A stretch of 10,943 bases of DNA from Clostridiales bacterium UBA7573. GTDB lineage: Bacteria > Bacillota > Clostridia > Oscillospirales > CAG-272. Location of the stretch: NCBI GenBank assembly GCA_002477905.1, contig DLLB01000082.1, forward strand, positions 4,493 through 15,435. Direction: 5' to 3'. The notes beneath the pieces were generated by a model that had not been told where the DNA came from, made no database searches, and saw only the letters and a program-made list of their open reading frames with translations. Each line of letters opens with the position of its first letter. The stretch's first letter is position 1. Positions 1 to 6,489 of the stretch are shown in pieces. The translations under genes and the position numbers were made by a program.

Positions 1-1441
1 GACGCAGAGATACCAGCACCTCGTCTTTTCCGGGATACACGACAAACGCATCGCCGGAAGGGAAGCCGCCTCCCGCATGTGTTTCCACAAACGGATCCAG
101 CGCCCGTTTGGAATACTGGGTATAATAAAAATTATACCCCCAGTGTAAAAATCCCGCAATATCGTAATAAAACAACTGCCATCCCAAGATGCGGTTCCGC
201 GCGGACGGCATTGCAAGAAAGCGGTTAGCACAGCCGACATGCTGTCCGCAACAGTAATACGCCCACAGATCCGGCACCTGATGCGCAAGATAGGCGTCGA
301 TGGCATTGGTCGCCACCACCGGATGCTCGGTCGCTCCCTGCTCGTAGAATTCATAACGGGAAAGCGCGTCCATGATGGAAAATCCCTCGACCAACGGTGC
401 AACAAACTCTTTGAGTTTCTTATACTGTGCCAGATCTTCATCACTGTGCGGTTCATCCGAGATATGGAATACAAAATCCTGCGGTTTTCCGCATGCTTGC
501 AGTTCCCGACACAGTGCGGGCAACATTTGTGCAAGAAAATCCAAATAGGCGCCGTCTGCCGGTGTATCCCATCCGAAAAGATGATTTCCGTCAGTGTCCA
601 CCACCTTAGGCGCGGCTTTTGCGCCCCATTGCGTAAACAAATGGGAAATTTCAAACTGCCGGATTCCGCAATCTCTTGCCATCCGTAAAAACCGGTGCAA
701 CCGATCAAAGCCAAAGGTATAGCCGGTTTCGGTTTTGGTCACATCTATCAGCTGTACGGTGGGGCGCTCTGCGCCGACCGCCGTATCCAAAGCGGGCGTG
801 AGCACCGGCGTGAGCACCATGGTCTGTCCATGCTCTACCGCCACGCGCAAAAAGCGTTCCATCCATGTCCAATGCGCTTCCGAAAAGACCGGGATCTGAT
901 AATAGGAAGCGATACAATCCGCATGGAACCACTGCGTCACTTTCAAAGTCTGCGCGGGAAGCGTAAATGGACACACCGTCAAAGTAAACGACACCACACT
1001 ACTTGCCGTATCCGCCGCATTTGCCGCAGATAGTGCCACCGTAATCGGATAGGTGCCAGCTTTTGCCTCCGCAGAAATTTTCATCTGCACCCAGATGGCA
1101 TAGGTTTGGTTCGCTTCTACCGCATGCGCGTCCCGCATCGGCACCAACACATCCGGTACGGATCCCGGCGTATAGAACAGATAATTATCATCCCGGCAGA
1201 GCGGATCCGGATAGCAGGGCATATCTGCCGGAACACTTTCCACCGTAAACAGGCTCCCCGCAAGAGAGGGCGGCGTTTGCAGTTGTGCCGTCACATTTGC
1301 AGGGGTATCCGTGCGATAAACCACCTGAAAAGACACCGCTTCCCCGCGCAAAGCGCGCATCTGCGGGTAAGCCGGTGCGGTGCAGACGCGATCGGCAAAT
1401 ACTTTTTCCAAAGAGGAAACCGGATAAGCCGTAAGATGCAT
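1..1441 (-). CDS. DUF4091 / GH123-like glycoside hydrolase, C-terminus cut by window edge
   Basis: A continuous minus-strand frame of 480 codons starts at ATG 1441 and runs off the left edge. GGAGGA lies 6 nt before the ATG and decides the start. Residues about 1-180 look like a beta-rich N-terminal domain; the rest resembles the DUF4091 barrel of the GH123 group. An ISDEP motif places adjacent Asp329-Glu330, matching the adjacent Asp-Glu pair used by GH123 enzymes for substrate-assisted cleavage of beta-N-acetylgalactosaminides. A late aromatic-rich stretch reading ILGWQLFYYDIAGFLHWGY is also typical of DUF4091. No signal peptide is visible, so a cytoplasmic enzyme acting on imported glycans is inferred. 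Family members are usually about 550-600 residues, so roughly 70-120 are missing. It lies 77 nt after the peptidase gene with no convincing terminator or promoter between, so co-transcription is possible. Substrate specificity cannot be read from the sequence. Confidence 0.85.
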   Translation of the reverse strand, partial: MHLTAYPVSSLEKVFADRVCTAPAYPQMRALRGEAVSFQVVYRTDTPANVTAQLQTPPSLAGSLFTVESVPADMPCYPDPLCRDDNYLFYTPGSVPDVLVPMRDAHAVEANQTYAIWVQMKISAEAKAGTYPITVALSAANAADTASSVVSFTLTVCPFTLPAQTLKVTQWFHADCIASYYQIPVFSEAHWTWMERFLRVAVEHGQTMVLTPVLTPALDTAVGAERPTVQLIDVTKTETGYTFGFDRLHRFLRMARDCGIRQFEISHLFTQWGAKAAPKVVDTDGNHLFGWDTPADGAYLDFLAQMLPALCRELQACGKPQDFVFHISDEPHSDEDLAQYKKLKEFVAPLVEGFSIMDALSRYEFYEQGATEHPVVATNAIDAYLAHQVPDLWAYYCCGQHVGCANRFLAMPSARNRILGWQLFYYDIAGFLHWGYNFYYTQYSKRALDPFVETHAGGGFPSGDAFVVYPGKDEVLVSLR

Positions 1442-1459
1442 GAAAAATCCTCCTTTTTC

Positions 1460-1482
1460 CGGAATGCGTCAGAACCATTCCG
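1460..1482 (-). other. Small hairpin just upstream of the glycoside hydrolase ribosome site
   Basis: CGGAATG (1460-1466) and CATTCCG (1476-1482) form a 7-bp stem with a 9-nt loop, a few bases upstream of the AAGGAGGA ribosome site on the minus strand. No T-run follows on the minus strand, so it is not a convincing terminator. It may be a leader or mRNA-stability hairpin. Confidence 0.35.
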
Positions 1483-1517
1483 AACCCGTTTTTTGATTGT
1501 GTATGTGGAAACGCAAG

Positions 1518-1961
1518 TCAAGCTTTGCGGCAAAGCCGCCGGCAGACGGCACAAAATACCCGTCGCCAGAAAAAAACAAATTTACGCAGAAGCCTGCGAT
1601 TGCCCCAAAAGAGCATATACAACCGATAGCCGCATGCCGTGGCAGAGACATACTTCTCTTTTCGGAAAAAGCCGGTCAACACTCCCAGCACCTGCGAATA
1701 GCGGACCATTTCATGTCCGGCCTGCGCGTCTCCCGTGCAATCGCATCCCTCGGAGGTCACCCGCATCACCCGATGCAATACCAACACGCCGTCCGCGCGG
1801 CGATATAAAAGGACATCTCCGCGCCGTGCGCGTCCGGAAAACCGCGTAATGACGATCCGATCCCTGCCTTCTTTGAGCAGAGGTAACATACTGCGTCCGG
1901 TCGGCGCTCCCGTCCAAATGCCGCAGGTGTCCAGTGCAGTCTGCACCGAAAGTTCGTTCAC
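1518..1961 (-). CDS. S24/S26-type peptidase (signal-peptidase-like, Ser/His type)
   Basis: The predicted protein has 147 residues. Residues 22-31 (GRSMLPLLKE) carry the GxSMxP box, with Ser24 as likely nucleophile. GDVLLYRR at 48-55 and VLHRV at 61-65 form the second box. The general base here is His63 in an HRV motif, as in the SipW/Sec11 (archaeal/ER) type, rather than the Lys of bacterial LepB. GD at 77-78 matches the later conserved Asp. Unlike true signal peptidases there is no N-terminal membrane anchor; the C-terminus (about 110-147) is instead aromatic, strongly basic and holds Cys137, Cys140 and Cys144, so it may bind membrane peripherally. The start is GTG at 1961, sharing GTGA with the stop of the upstream PqqD-like gene, with GAGGAG 5 nt before it. 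Such S24/S26 proteins often accompany PqqD-like proteins, which suggests processing of a modified peptide. The substrate is unknown. Confidence 0.85.
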   Translation of the reverse strand: MNELSVQTALDTCGIWTGAPTGRSMLPLLKEGRDRIVITRFSGRARRGDVLLYRRADGVLVLHRVMRVTSEGCDCTGDAQAGHEMVRYSQVLGVLTGFFRKEKYVSATACGYRLYMLFWGNRRLLRKFVFFWRRVFCAVCRRLCRKA

Positions 1962-2236
1962 GAAAGCTCCTCGCAGAGTAGGTCTTCCTTCCGGATCCCC
2001 TCCAAAAACGCCGCAATATCCGCTTTCGCCTGTGCTTCCTCCACCTCATACTCCGCCAGCACATCTGCAAGCAGTGCTTCCTCGGTCGTACCGCGTTCCA
2101 AGCGCTCCCACAAGAATGCGCCGAGCGCATTCAACCGGATCATACCGGAAAAACGCTCCGCCGCTTCGCCGACCGGCATCACGACATCCTGTCCCGCAAC
2201 ATTACGCAATAAAAATCCTTCTTTTATCCGAATCAT
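1958..2236 (-). CDS. PqqD family protein (RiPP recognition element)
   Basis: This is a 92-residue protein, the usual length for a free-standing PqqD-like domain. The start ATG at 2236 follows GGAGG by 6 nt. The frame stays open upstream to 2404, but that extension would include the promoter, so it is rejected. Residues about 35-90 show the conserved core: RLNALGAFLWERLERG, then TTEEALLADVLAEYEV, then KADIAAFLEGIRKEDLL, as expected for the beta-strand plus winged-helix fold. In PQQ, lasso peptide and other RiPP pathways this fold binds the leader of a precursor peptide and presents it to modifying enzymes. The next gene is an S24/S26 peptidase overlapping by 4 nt. No radical-SAM enzyme, cyclase or precursor peptide is seen in the window, so the partner is either elsewhere or the pair has another role. 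Confidence 0.88.
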   Translation of the reverse strand: MIRIKEGFLLRNVAGQDVVMPVGEAAERFSGMIRLNALGAFLWERLERGTTEEALLADVLAEYEVEEAQAKADIAAFLEGIRKEDLLCEELS

Positions 2237-2270
2237 CTGAAACCTCCGTACATTTTTCCTTTCTACGGTC

Positions 2271-2299
2271 AGTATAGCATAAAACGCCCGTTTACGCAA
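2271..2299 (-). promoter_or_regulatory. Sigma-A promoter of the PqqD-peptidase genes
   Basis: Read on the minus strand: -35 TTGCGT (2294-2299), 17-nt spacer, -10 TATACT (2271-2276) with an upstream TGC that makes an extended -10. It sits about 35 nt before the PqqD start codon. Confidence 0.75.
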
Positions 2300-2302
2300 G
2301 TG

Positions 2303-2344
2303 TTTTCTTTTATACTTTCCGGCTTTTCTTTTATATTTTCCGGT
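2303..2344. repeat. Two-copy 21-bp tandem repeat next to the PqqD promoter
   Basis: Units 2303-2323 and 2324-2344 are identical at 19 of 21 positions (plus-strand unit TTTTCTTTTATACTTTCCGG then C; the second has T for C at two places). The near unit ends 3 nt upstream of the PqqD promoter -35. The 21-bp period equals two helical turns, as for direct-repeat activator sites, but it could also be a chance A/T-rich duplication. Confidence 0.8.
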
Positions 2345-2355
2345 TGCAATTACAA

Positions 2356-2390
2356 AAGAAGCCGATCGCACTTCCTGCGATCGGCTTCTT
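2356..2390 (-). terminator. Intrinsic terminator of the DUF975 gene
   Basis: A perfect 15-bp stem (2356-2370 with 2376-2390) with a 5-nt loop. On the minus strand the stem runs into a TTTTG tract. It lies 39 nt after the DUF975 stop and insulates the PqqD promoter downstream. Confidence 0.85.
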
Positions 2391-2429
2391 CGATCCAAAA
2401 ACAATTTTCAGAGTTTGAAAAACTTTGCA

Positions 2430-3086
2430 TCAGGCTTCCGTGTGATCGTCTGCGGACGAATCTTCCTTGGTCACATCGCGAAACGATACGTTGCCTCCAT
2501 CCTGCGCAACCAGATCCAGATAGAAATTGGTCTGTGCCGCGCTCATATAAGCGGCTACCCACAAAGTCCCGACGCCAAAGCACAGGGAACCGACGATCAT
2601 CCAACCGAGAAATGACAGATGCAGGCAGAACAATCTCATTTTATTCCCGTTCATCAAACGACGGCTCTCATCCATGCATTTCTGCCAGTCCCAATCCGGA
2701 TGATCTGCCATCAGATAGTAAGACATGGAATACGCATACGCCTTGACGATTCCGGGGATGACAAACAACAAGGACCACAGAAAGATAAATATCCCTTGCA
2801 ATAATCCCAAGAGCAACGCATTGCCGTGATCGCGTTTTGCCATAAACAGATCTGCGACATCAATGGTATCGGTCTGTTTTCTTGCCCGCTTCAAAAATAT
2901 CGTCGCCGCGCCGACAGAAAGCCATCCGGCGACAAGAAATGCGCCGACAGCAAACGCCGAACTGCAAAGAGAAACCAATATCCCCGTAATCAGGCACACA
3001 AGCAACGCATATAACCAGTTGGTGCTGAAAATAGAGCCATCCAGATTTTCCCTTGCCATTGTACGATATTCACTTGCAGTTTTCAT
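2430..3086 (-). CDS. DUF975 family integral membrane protein
   Basis: A 218-residue membrane protein beginning MKTASEYR. ATG 3086 is chosen because AGGAGG lies 9 nt before it and because the longer frame to 3146 would run through the -10 box. It shows the DUF975 hallmarks: SEYRTMAREN at 5-14, a first hydrophobic pair about 23-63, FVIPGIVKAYAYSMSYYLMA at about 108-127, a cytoplasmic loop with ESRRLMNGNKMRLF at 140-153, SFLGW at 158-162 and a last hydrophobic stretch with GVGTLW at about 171-176. The C-terminal tail (196-218) is acidic and polar. The biochemical role of the family is unknown. It is a single-gene transcription unit with its own promoter and terminator. Confidence 0.9.
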   Translation of the reverse strand: MKTASEYRTMARENLDGSIFSTNWLYALLVCLITGILVSLCSSAFAVGAFLVAGWLSVGAATIFLKRARKQTDTIDVADLFMAKRDHGNALLLGLLQGIFIFLWSLLFVIPGIVKAYAYSMSYYLMADHPDWDWQKCMDESRRLMNGNKMRLFCLHLSFLGWMIVGSLCFGVGTLWVAAYMSAAQTNFYLDLVAQDGGNVSFRDVTKEDSSADDHTEA

Positions 3087-3136
3087 AAGACAAAGCCTCC
3101 TGAAAAATAAATTTACAGCCCCAAAAGCCTGTATGC

Positions 3137-3165
3137 AGTATAGCACATTTTATGCGGAAAGTCAA
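3137..3165 (-). promoter_or_regulatory. Sigma-A promoter of the DUF975 gene
   Basis: On the minus strand: -35 TTGACT (3160-3165), 17-nt spacer, -10 TATACT (3137-3142) preceded by TGC (extended -10). This near-consensus promoter lies about 50 nt upstream of the start codon. Confidence 0.85.
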
Positions 3166-3189
3166 GAAAAATCCCTGTAAAATCCCGAA

Positions 3190-3217
3190 AAAGATACAAA
3201 ATCGCGATCGTATCTTT
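3190..3217. other. Inverted repeat between the divergent DUF975 and pyrR promoters
   Basis: AAAGATAC (3190-3197) and GTATCTTT (3210-3217) form an 8-bp inverted repeat around a 12-nt centre that contains ATCGCGAT. It lies 25 bp upstream of the DUF975 -35 and 112 bp upstream of the pyrR -35. It lacks a T-run, so a protein-binding site is as likely as an RNA hairpin. The rest of 3218-3328 is A/T-rich with no other clear signal. Confidence 0.35.
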
Positions 3218-3328
3218 CCTCATTTTCCCATGCAGAAGTCTTTCCTTTGCTTCGCACGAGAAAAGCCCGTTGTTTCAAGGTTTTTACTGTTTTTTGAAAA
3301 AAGTCTGAATTTTTTTTTGAAAAACCCC

Positions 3329-3357
3329 TTTACAAATCGGAAATTGTGTGCTATAAT
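3329..3357 (+). promoter_or_regulatory. Sigma-A promoter of the pyrR-permease operon
   Basis: -35 TTTACA (3329-3334), 17-nt spacer, -10 TATAAT (3352-3357) preceded by TGC. Transcription should start near 3364, giving a leader of about 155 nt before pyrR. Confidence 0.88.
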
Positions 3358-3369
3358 ACCTCACGACAT

Positions 3370-3494
3370 GGAATCTTTAATCCGGTACCGTGATGCCGGC
3401 AAGAATCTGTAATAAGGGAGCAGAATGCTGTCGCGCAACGCGCGGAGATTTTGCGATACAGAAGTACGATCTTGCCGAGAGGCAAGATTTTTTT
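3370..3494 (+). promoter_or_regulatory. PyrR-dependent transcription attenuator leader
   Basis: Three alternative structures are visible. The PyrR-binding hairpin has upper stem CCGGTA (3382-3387)/TGCCGG (3394-3399), hexaloop CCGTGA (3388-3393) and lower stem TCTT (3374-3377)/AAGA (3401-3404), the shape of known PyrR binding loops. The antiterminator pairs GGCAAGA (3398-3404) with TCTTGCC (3470-3476) and TCTGTA (3406-3411) with TACAGA (3457-3462). The terminator is ATCTTGCC (3469-3476)/GGCAAGAT (3481-3488) with loop GAGA and a T-run to 3494. The antiterminator consumes both the 3' arm of the PyrR hairpin and the 5' arm of the terminator, so PyrR-UMP binding should favour termination. Confidence 0.9.
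3469..3494 (+). terminator. Attenuator terminator before pyrR
   Basis: 8-bp stem (3469-3476/3481-3488), GAGA loop and a seven-base T-run (3488-3494), located 27 nt before the pyrR start. It is the terminating half of the PyrR switch. Confidence 0.9.
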
Positions 3495-3521
3495 ATGCGC
3501 ATTTTGCGCAAAGGAGGATCC

Positions 3522-4058
3522 ATGCAGGAAAAATCCATCATTTTAGACGATGCTGCCATGCGGCGTGCGCTGATGCGCATTACGCACGAAATCATCGAAC
3601 GCAACAAAGGCTGTGAAAACATCTGTCTGTGCGGCATTCTGCGACGCGGAGTTCCGCTTGCAAAGATGTTGCAGGACAATCTCAAAGCCGTGGAGGGCAC
3701 AGAGGTTCCCTGCGGGACTCTGGATATCACATTCTACCGTGACGATCTCAGCACCAAAGCCGAAATGCCGGTCGTAACCGAGCATCCGCTTCCGTTTTCC
3801 GTAAACGGAAAGAAAGTAATCCTGGTAGACGATGTTTTATACACCGGCCGCACGGCACGCGCCGCCATTGAAGCCATTTTCAAATTGGGACGTCCCAGTT
3901 CCATCCAGCTTGCGGTCTTAGTGGACCGCGGTCACAGGGAGCTGCCGATCCGCGCGGATTATGTGGGAAAGAACGTTCCCACCGCGCAAACCGAACAGAT
4001 CGCGGTACACATTCCGCCCATCGACACGCAAATGAACGTCGTCCTGTGCGATCTGTAA
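3522..4058 (+). CDS. pyrR: PyrR, pyr operon attenuation regulator / uracil phosphoribosyltransferase
   Basis: 178 residues, the usual PyrR size. ATG 3522 follows AAAGGAGG by a few bases; the longer open frame from 3390 would translate the attenuator and is rejected. The PRPP-binding loop is VILVDDVLYTGRT at 99-111. CGILRRGVPLA at 37-47 and AVLVDRGHRELPIRADYVGK at 131-150 are PyrR signatures that set it apart from plain uracil phosphoribosyltransferases. The protein binds the leader RNA in a UMP-dependent way and also makes UMP from uracil and PRPP in the cytoplasm. It is followed 78 nt later by a uracil permease. With the leader upstream, autoregulation of both genes by pyrimidine nucleotides is the natural reading. 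Confidence 0.97.
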   Translation: MQEKSIILDDAAMRRALMRITHEIIERNKGCENICLCGILRRGVPLAKMLQDNLKAVEGTEVPCGTLDITFYRDDLSTKAEMPVVTEHPLPFSVNGKKVILVDDVLYTGRTARAAIEAIFKLGRPSSIQLAVLVDRGHRELPIRADYVGKNVPTAQTEQIAVHIPPIDTQMNVVLCDL

Positions 4059-4136
4059 AACGCACCGTTCCCTCTTTCTTCTGCTTATAAGCGGGAAACC
4101 GCCTGTAAAATATTTCATATTTTTTGGAGGAGTATT

Positions 4137-5597
4137 ATGACACTCACTTACAACGTCAAAGACAAGCCGCCATTCGGACGCGTCCTCGTATTCGCGCTTC
4201 AGCAGCTGCTCGCGATCCTCGCCGCTACCATCGCGGTTCCCGCGATTACCGGACACGGCATGTCCGCTTCCGCGGCACTGTTCGGCGCAGGTGTAGGTAC
4301 CTTGGTCTACCAACTGTTCACCAAATTCAGAAGCCCCGTATTCTTAGGTTCCTCTTTCGCGTTCCTCGGCTCTATGAGTGCTGCTTTTGCAGGCAGTGTG
4401 TCCATGTCCCTCGGCTATCTCGGACTCATCATCGGCGCGGCTTTCGCCGGATTGGTGTATGTACTCCTCGCGATTATCGTCAAATTCGCCGGTGTCAAAT
4501 GGATCAATAAACTGATGCCGGCTGTGGTTATCGGTCCGACCGTCGCCATCATCGGTCTTTCCCTTGCGGGCAACGCCATCGGCGATCTGATGAAGGGCAA
4601 CGTCACGCATGAAGTCGTTGTCAAAACCGCCGGCGATTATGCGCTCGTCATGGAAGATTGGCATATTGAGAACGTCCAGAATGCAAACGTTCTGCTCTGC
4701 TTCCTCTGCGGAATCATCACCCTTGCCGTCACCATGCTCTGCTCGGTCTACGGAAAGAAAATGCTGAAAATGATCCCGTTCATCATCGGCATTCTCGCAG
4801 GCTATCTTGTCGCAACGGTATTTACGGTCATCGGCAATGTCACAAACACGATGGCACTTCAGATCATCGACTTCTCCAAGTTCCAGAACATGCAGTGGTA
4901 TCCGGATTTCACTTTCTTAGAAGCCTTCAAGGGCGGTTACACCTACGGAGACTTAGGAAGCTTCGGTACTTACCTCGGCACCATCGCGGTCGCCTATATT
5001 CCGGTTGCCTTCGTAGTCTTTGCAGAACATATCGCCGATCACAAAAACCTCTCCTCCATCATCGGACAAGACCTGCTTGAAAATCCCGGCTTGTCCCGCA
5101 CCCTGCTCGGCGACGGCGTAGGTTCCATGGTAGGCGCTTTCTTCGGCGGTTGCCCGAACACCACCTATGGTGAATCGGTCGGATGCGTCGCAATCAGCGG
5201 AAACGCTTCCGTAGTCACCATCACCGCAACTGCCTTCCTTGCAATCGCAGCTTCCTTCCTCGCACCTTTCGTCACCTTCCTCTCCACCATTCCGAGCTGC
5301 GTCATGGGCGGTGTGTGCATCGCGCTCTACGGCTTCATCGCAGTCTCCGGCTTGAAGATGATCCAAACGGTTGACCTTGGCGAAAACCGCAACCTGTTCG
5401 TCGTATCTGCCATCCTGATTGCGGGCGTCGGCGGTCTGGTCCTGACTTTCGGAAAAATCACCATCACCTCTGTGGCATGCGCACTGATCCTCGGTATCCT
5501 CACCAATCTCATGCTTGCCAACCGCAAGTGCGCGAAATGTGAAACGAAAACAGAAGAAAAAGAGGAAGTTGCTATCGGCAACGATACGCAAAACTGA
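4137..5597 (+). CDS. Uracil permease, NCS2 (uracil-xanthine permease) family
   Basis: 486 residues of a highly hydrophobic transporter, expected to have 14 membrane segments and to import uracil with protons. The start ATG 4137 has GGAGGAG about 5 nt upstream. The substrate-site residues of E. coli UraA (Glu241 and Glu290) align with Glu297 in FAEHIADHK and Glu346 in CPNTTYGES; the spacing of 49 residues is identical. The N-terminal QQLLAILAATIAVP (22-35) matches the first helix of the family. It is about 57 residues longer than E. coli UraA; a loop around 150-183 and another near 240-270 account for most of that, and the tail is polar (471-486). Downstream of pyrR and its attenuator, it should be shut off when UMP is abundant. 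The names uraA and pyrP are both used for such proteins. Confidence 0.95.
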   Translation: MTLTYNVKDKPPFGRVLVFALQQLLAILAATIAVPAITGHGMSASAALFGAGVGTLVYQLFTKFRSPVFLGSSFAFLGSMSAAFAGSVSMSLGYLGLIIGAAFAGLVYVLLAIIVKFAGVKWINKLMPAVVIGPTVAIIGLSLAGNAIGDLMKGNVTHEVVVKTAGDYALVMEDWHIENVQNANVLLCFLCGIITLAVTMLCSVYGKKMLKMIPFIIGILAGYLVATVFTVIGNVTNTMALQIIDFSKFQNMQWYPDFTFLEAFKGGYTYGDLGSFGTYLGTIAVAYIPVAFVVFAEHIADHKNLSSIIGQDLLENPGLSRTLLGDGVGSMVGAFFGGCPNTTYGESVGCVAISGNASVVTITATAFLAIAASFLAPFVTFLSTIPSCVMGGVCIALYGFIAVSGLKMIQTVDLGENRNLFVVSAILIAGVGGLVLTFGKITITSVACALILGILTNLMLANRKCAKCETKTEEKEEVAIGNDTQN

Positions 5598-5633
5598 ATC
5601 TGACAAATTTACACAAAAATTTTGAAACAAGAA

Positions 5634-5672
5634 AACTTCCCCTGCCGCTCCATTCATGCGGCAGGGGAAGTT
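5634..5672. terminator. Bidirectional terminator between the permease and M23 genes
   Basis: A perfect 15-bp GC-rich stem (5634-5648 with 5658-5672) and a 9-nt loop. T-rich sequence follows on the plus strand (TTTCTC) and on the minus strand (TTCTTGTTTC). It serves two convergent genes. Confidence 0.9.
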
Positions 5673-5687
5673 TCTCTATCAAAAGGA

Positions 5688-6437
5688 TCAAGCCGTTTTT
5701 TCTGTCTGATTCTGATCCTTTCCGGTTTCCACCGTGGCAAGCTCCGGCAGATAATCACCGGGATCCACCCGCACGCCGTTCTTTGCCATTTCAAAATGCA
5801 GGTGCGGTTCCTCCGCAAGTTCCATCTTTGCCGTTTCGCCCACTGCGCCGATCACATCGCCCGCTTTCACTTTTCTGCCTTCCACGATCTCATCCGGCAA
5901 GGTATTGCTCAGGTTCTGATAAATCGCTGACAGACCGTCTCCGAGATCCAGTTCGATGCAGCACCCCATAAACGGATCCAGATAAATATGCTTCACCGTC
6001 GCGTCACCGATCGCAACCACCTGACTGCCAAGTGCCGCGGCAATGTCTACACCGGAATGGATCCGATAATCGTTCATTGTCATGGAAAATACCAATACCG
6101 AATCGTCATATCCTTTGCTGACGCTTCCCGCAAGCGGTTTCTGATAGTTTGGCTTTTCCGGCTCCTCATTTCCACCCGGTTCGTCTGTCTTTCCGGGGTT
6201 CTCTTTGTCACCCTGCTTCTGACTCTCGTCCGGCTTATCCGGCGTATTCGGACGTTCGCTCTGATTGGGCGTTTTGGTCACGGTGGGATCGGTCACAACA
6301 ATGTTCGGTTGCTTGGCTCTGCGCGCCGCGCCGGCAACCGCCACGGCTACCGCCACACTGACAATCACCAATACCATCACTGCCATGAGTATATAGACTG
6401 TTTTTCCATTGACTTTGGGCTTTTGTTCGTACTTCAT
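5688..6437 (-). CDS. Membrane-anchored M23 (LytM) metallopeptidase, SpoIIQ-like
   Basis: 249 residues from ATG 6437; an ATG 6 nt earlier is possible, but the AAGGATGG ribosome site is better spaced for 6437. Residues about 13-38 form one membrane segment with a short cytoplasmic N-terminus. Residues 40-98 are a low-complexity linker rich in Pro, Glu, Lys, Asn and Asp. The M23 domain follows, with zinc ligands His127 and Asp131 in HSGVD and His214, plus His212 in HLHFE, so the active site looks complete. This should cleave peptidoglycan cross-bridges outside the membrane. One N-terminal anchor plus a LytM domain is the layout of SpoIIQ, the forespore half of the engulfment channel; clostridial SpoIIQ keeps its catalytic histidine while the Bacillus subtilis protein does not. 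The SpoIIQ identity is tentative. A general cell-wall M23 hydrolase is the alternative. Confidence 0.9.
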   Translation of the reverse strand: MKYEQKPKVNGKTVYILMAVMVLVIVSVAVAVAVAGAARRAKQPNIVVTDPTVTKTPNQSERPNTPDKPDESQKQGDKENPGKTDEPGGNEEPEKPNYQKPLAGSVSKGYDDSVLVFSMTMNDYRIHSGVDIAAALGSQVVAIGDATVKHIYLDPFMGCCIELDLGDGLSAIYQNLSNTLPDEIVEGRKVKAGDVIGAVGETAKMELAEEPHLHFEMAKNGVRVDPGDYLPELATVETGKDQNQTEKTA

Positions 6438-6489
6438 ATGCATTCCATCCTTTTCGCTGTGATTTTCCGCAATCGCGGTTTGATGCTCC

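Noticed and set aside
1106..1849. Plus-strand frame of 247 codons over the hydrolase and peptidase genes
   Set aside because: Low-quality translation rich in Arg, His and Pro, and it crosses two well-supported minus-strand genes.
2237..2404. N-terminal extension of the PqqD-like protein
   Set aside because: It covers the promoter, the tandem repeat and the upstream terminator; ATG 2236 has a good ribosome site and gives the usual family length.
3370..3410. T-box riboswitch in the leader, suggested by GGTACCG
   Set aside because: The string sits inside the PyrR-binding hairpin, the rest of the T-box architecture is missing, and the downstream gene is pyrR.
3390..3521. N-terminal extension of pyrR
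   Set aside because: It would translate through the PyrR hairpin and attenuator terminator; ATG 3522 has the ribosome site and gives normal PyrR length.
4091..4102. GCGG-GAAA-CCGC hairpin between pyrR and the permease as a terminator
   Set aside because: The stem has 4 bp and no T-run follows directly, so at most it is a weak processing or stability hairpin.
4953..5657. Minus-strand frame of 234 codons opposite the permease
   Set aside because: Composition is that of the reverse of a membrane protein gene, and it starts in the bidirectional terminator.
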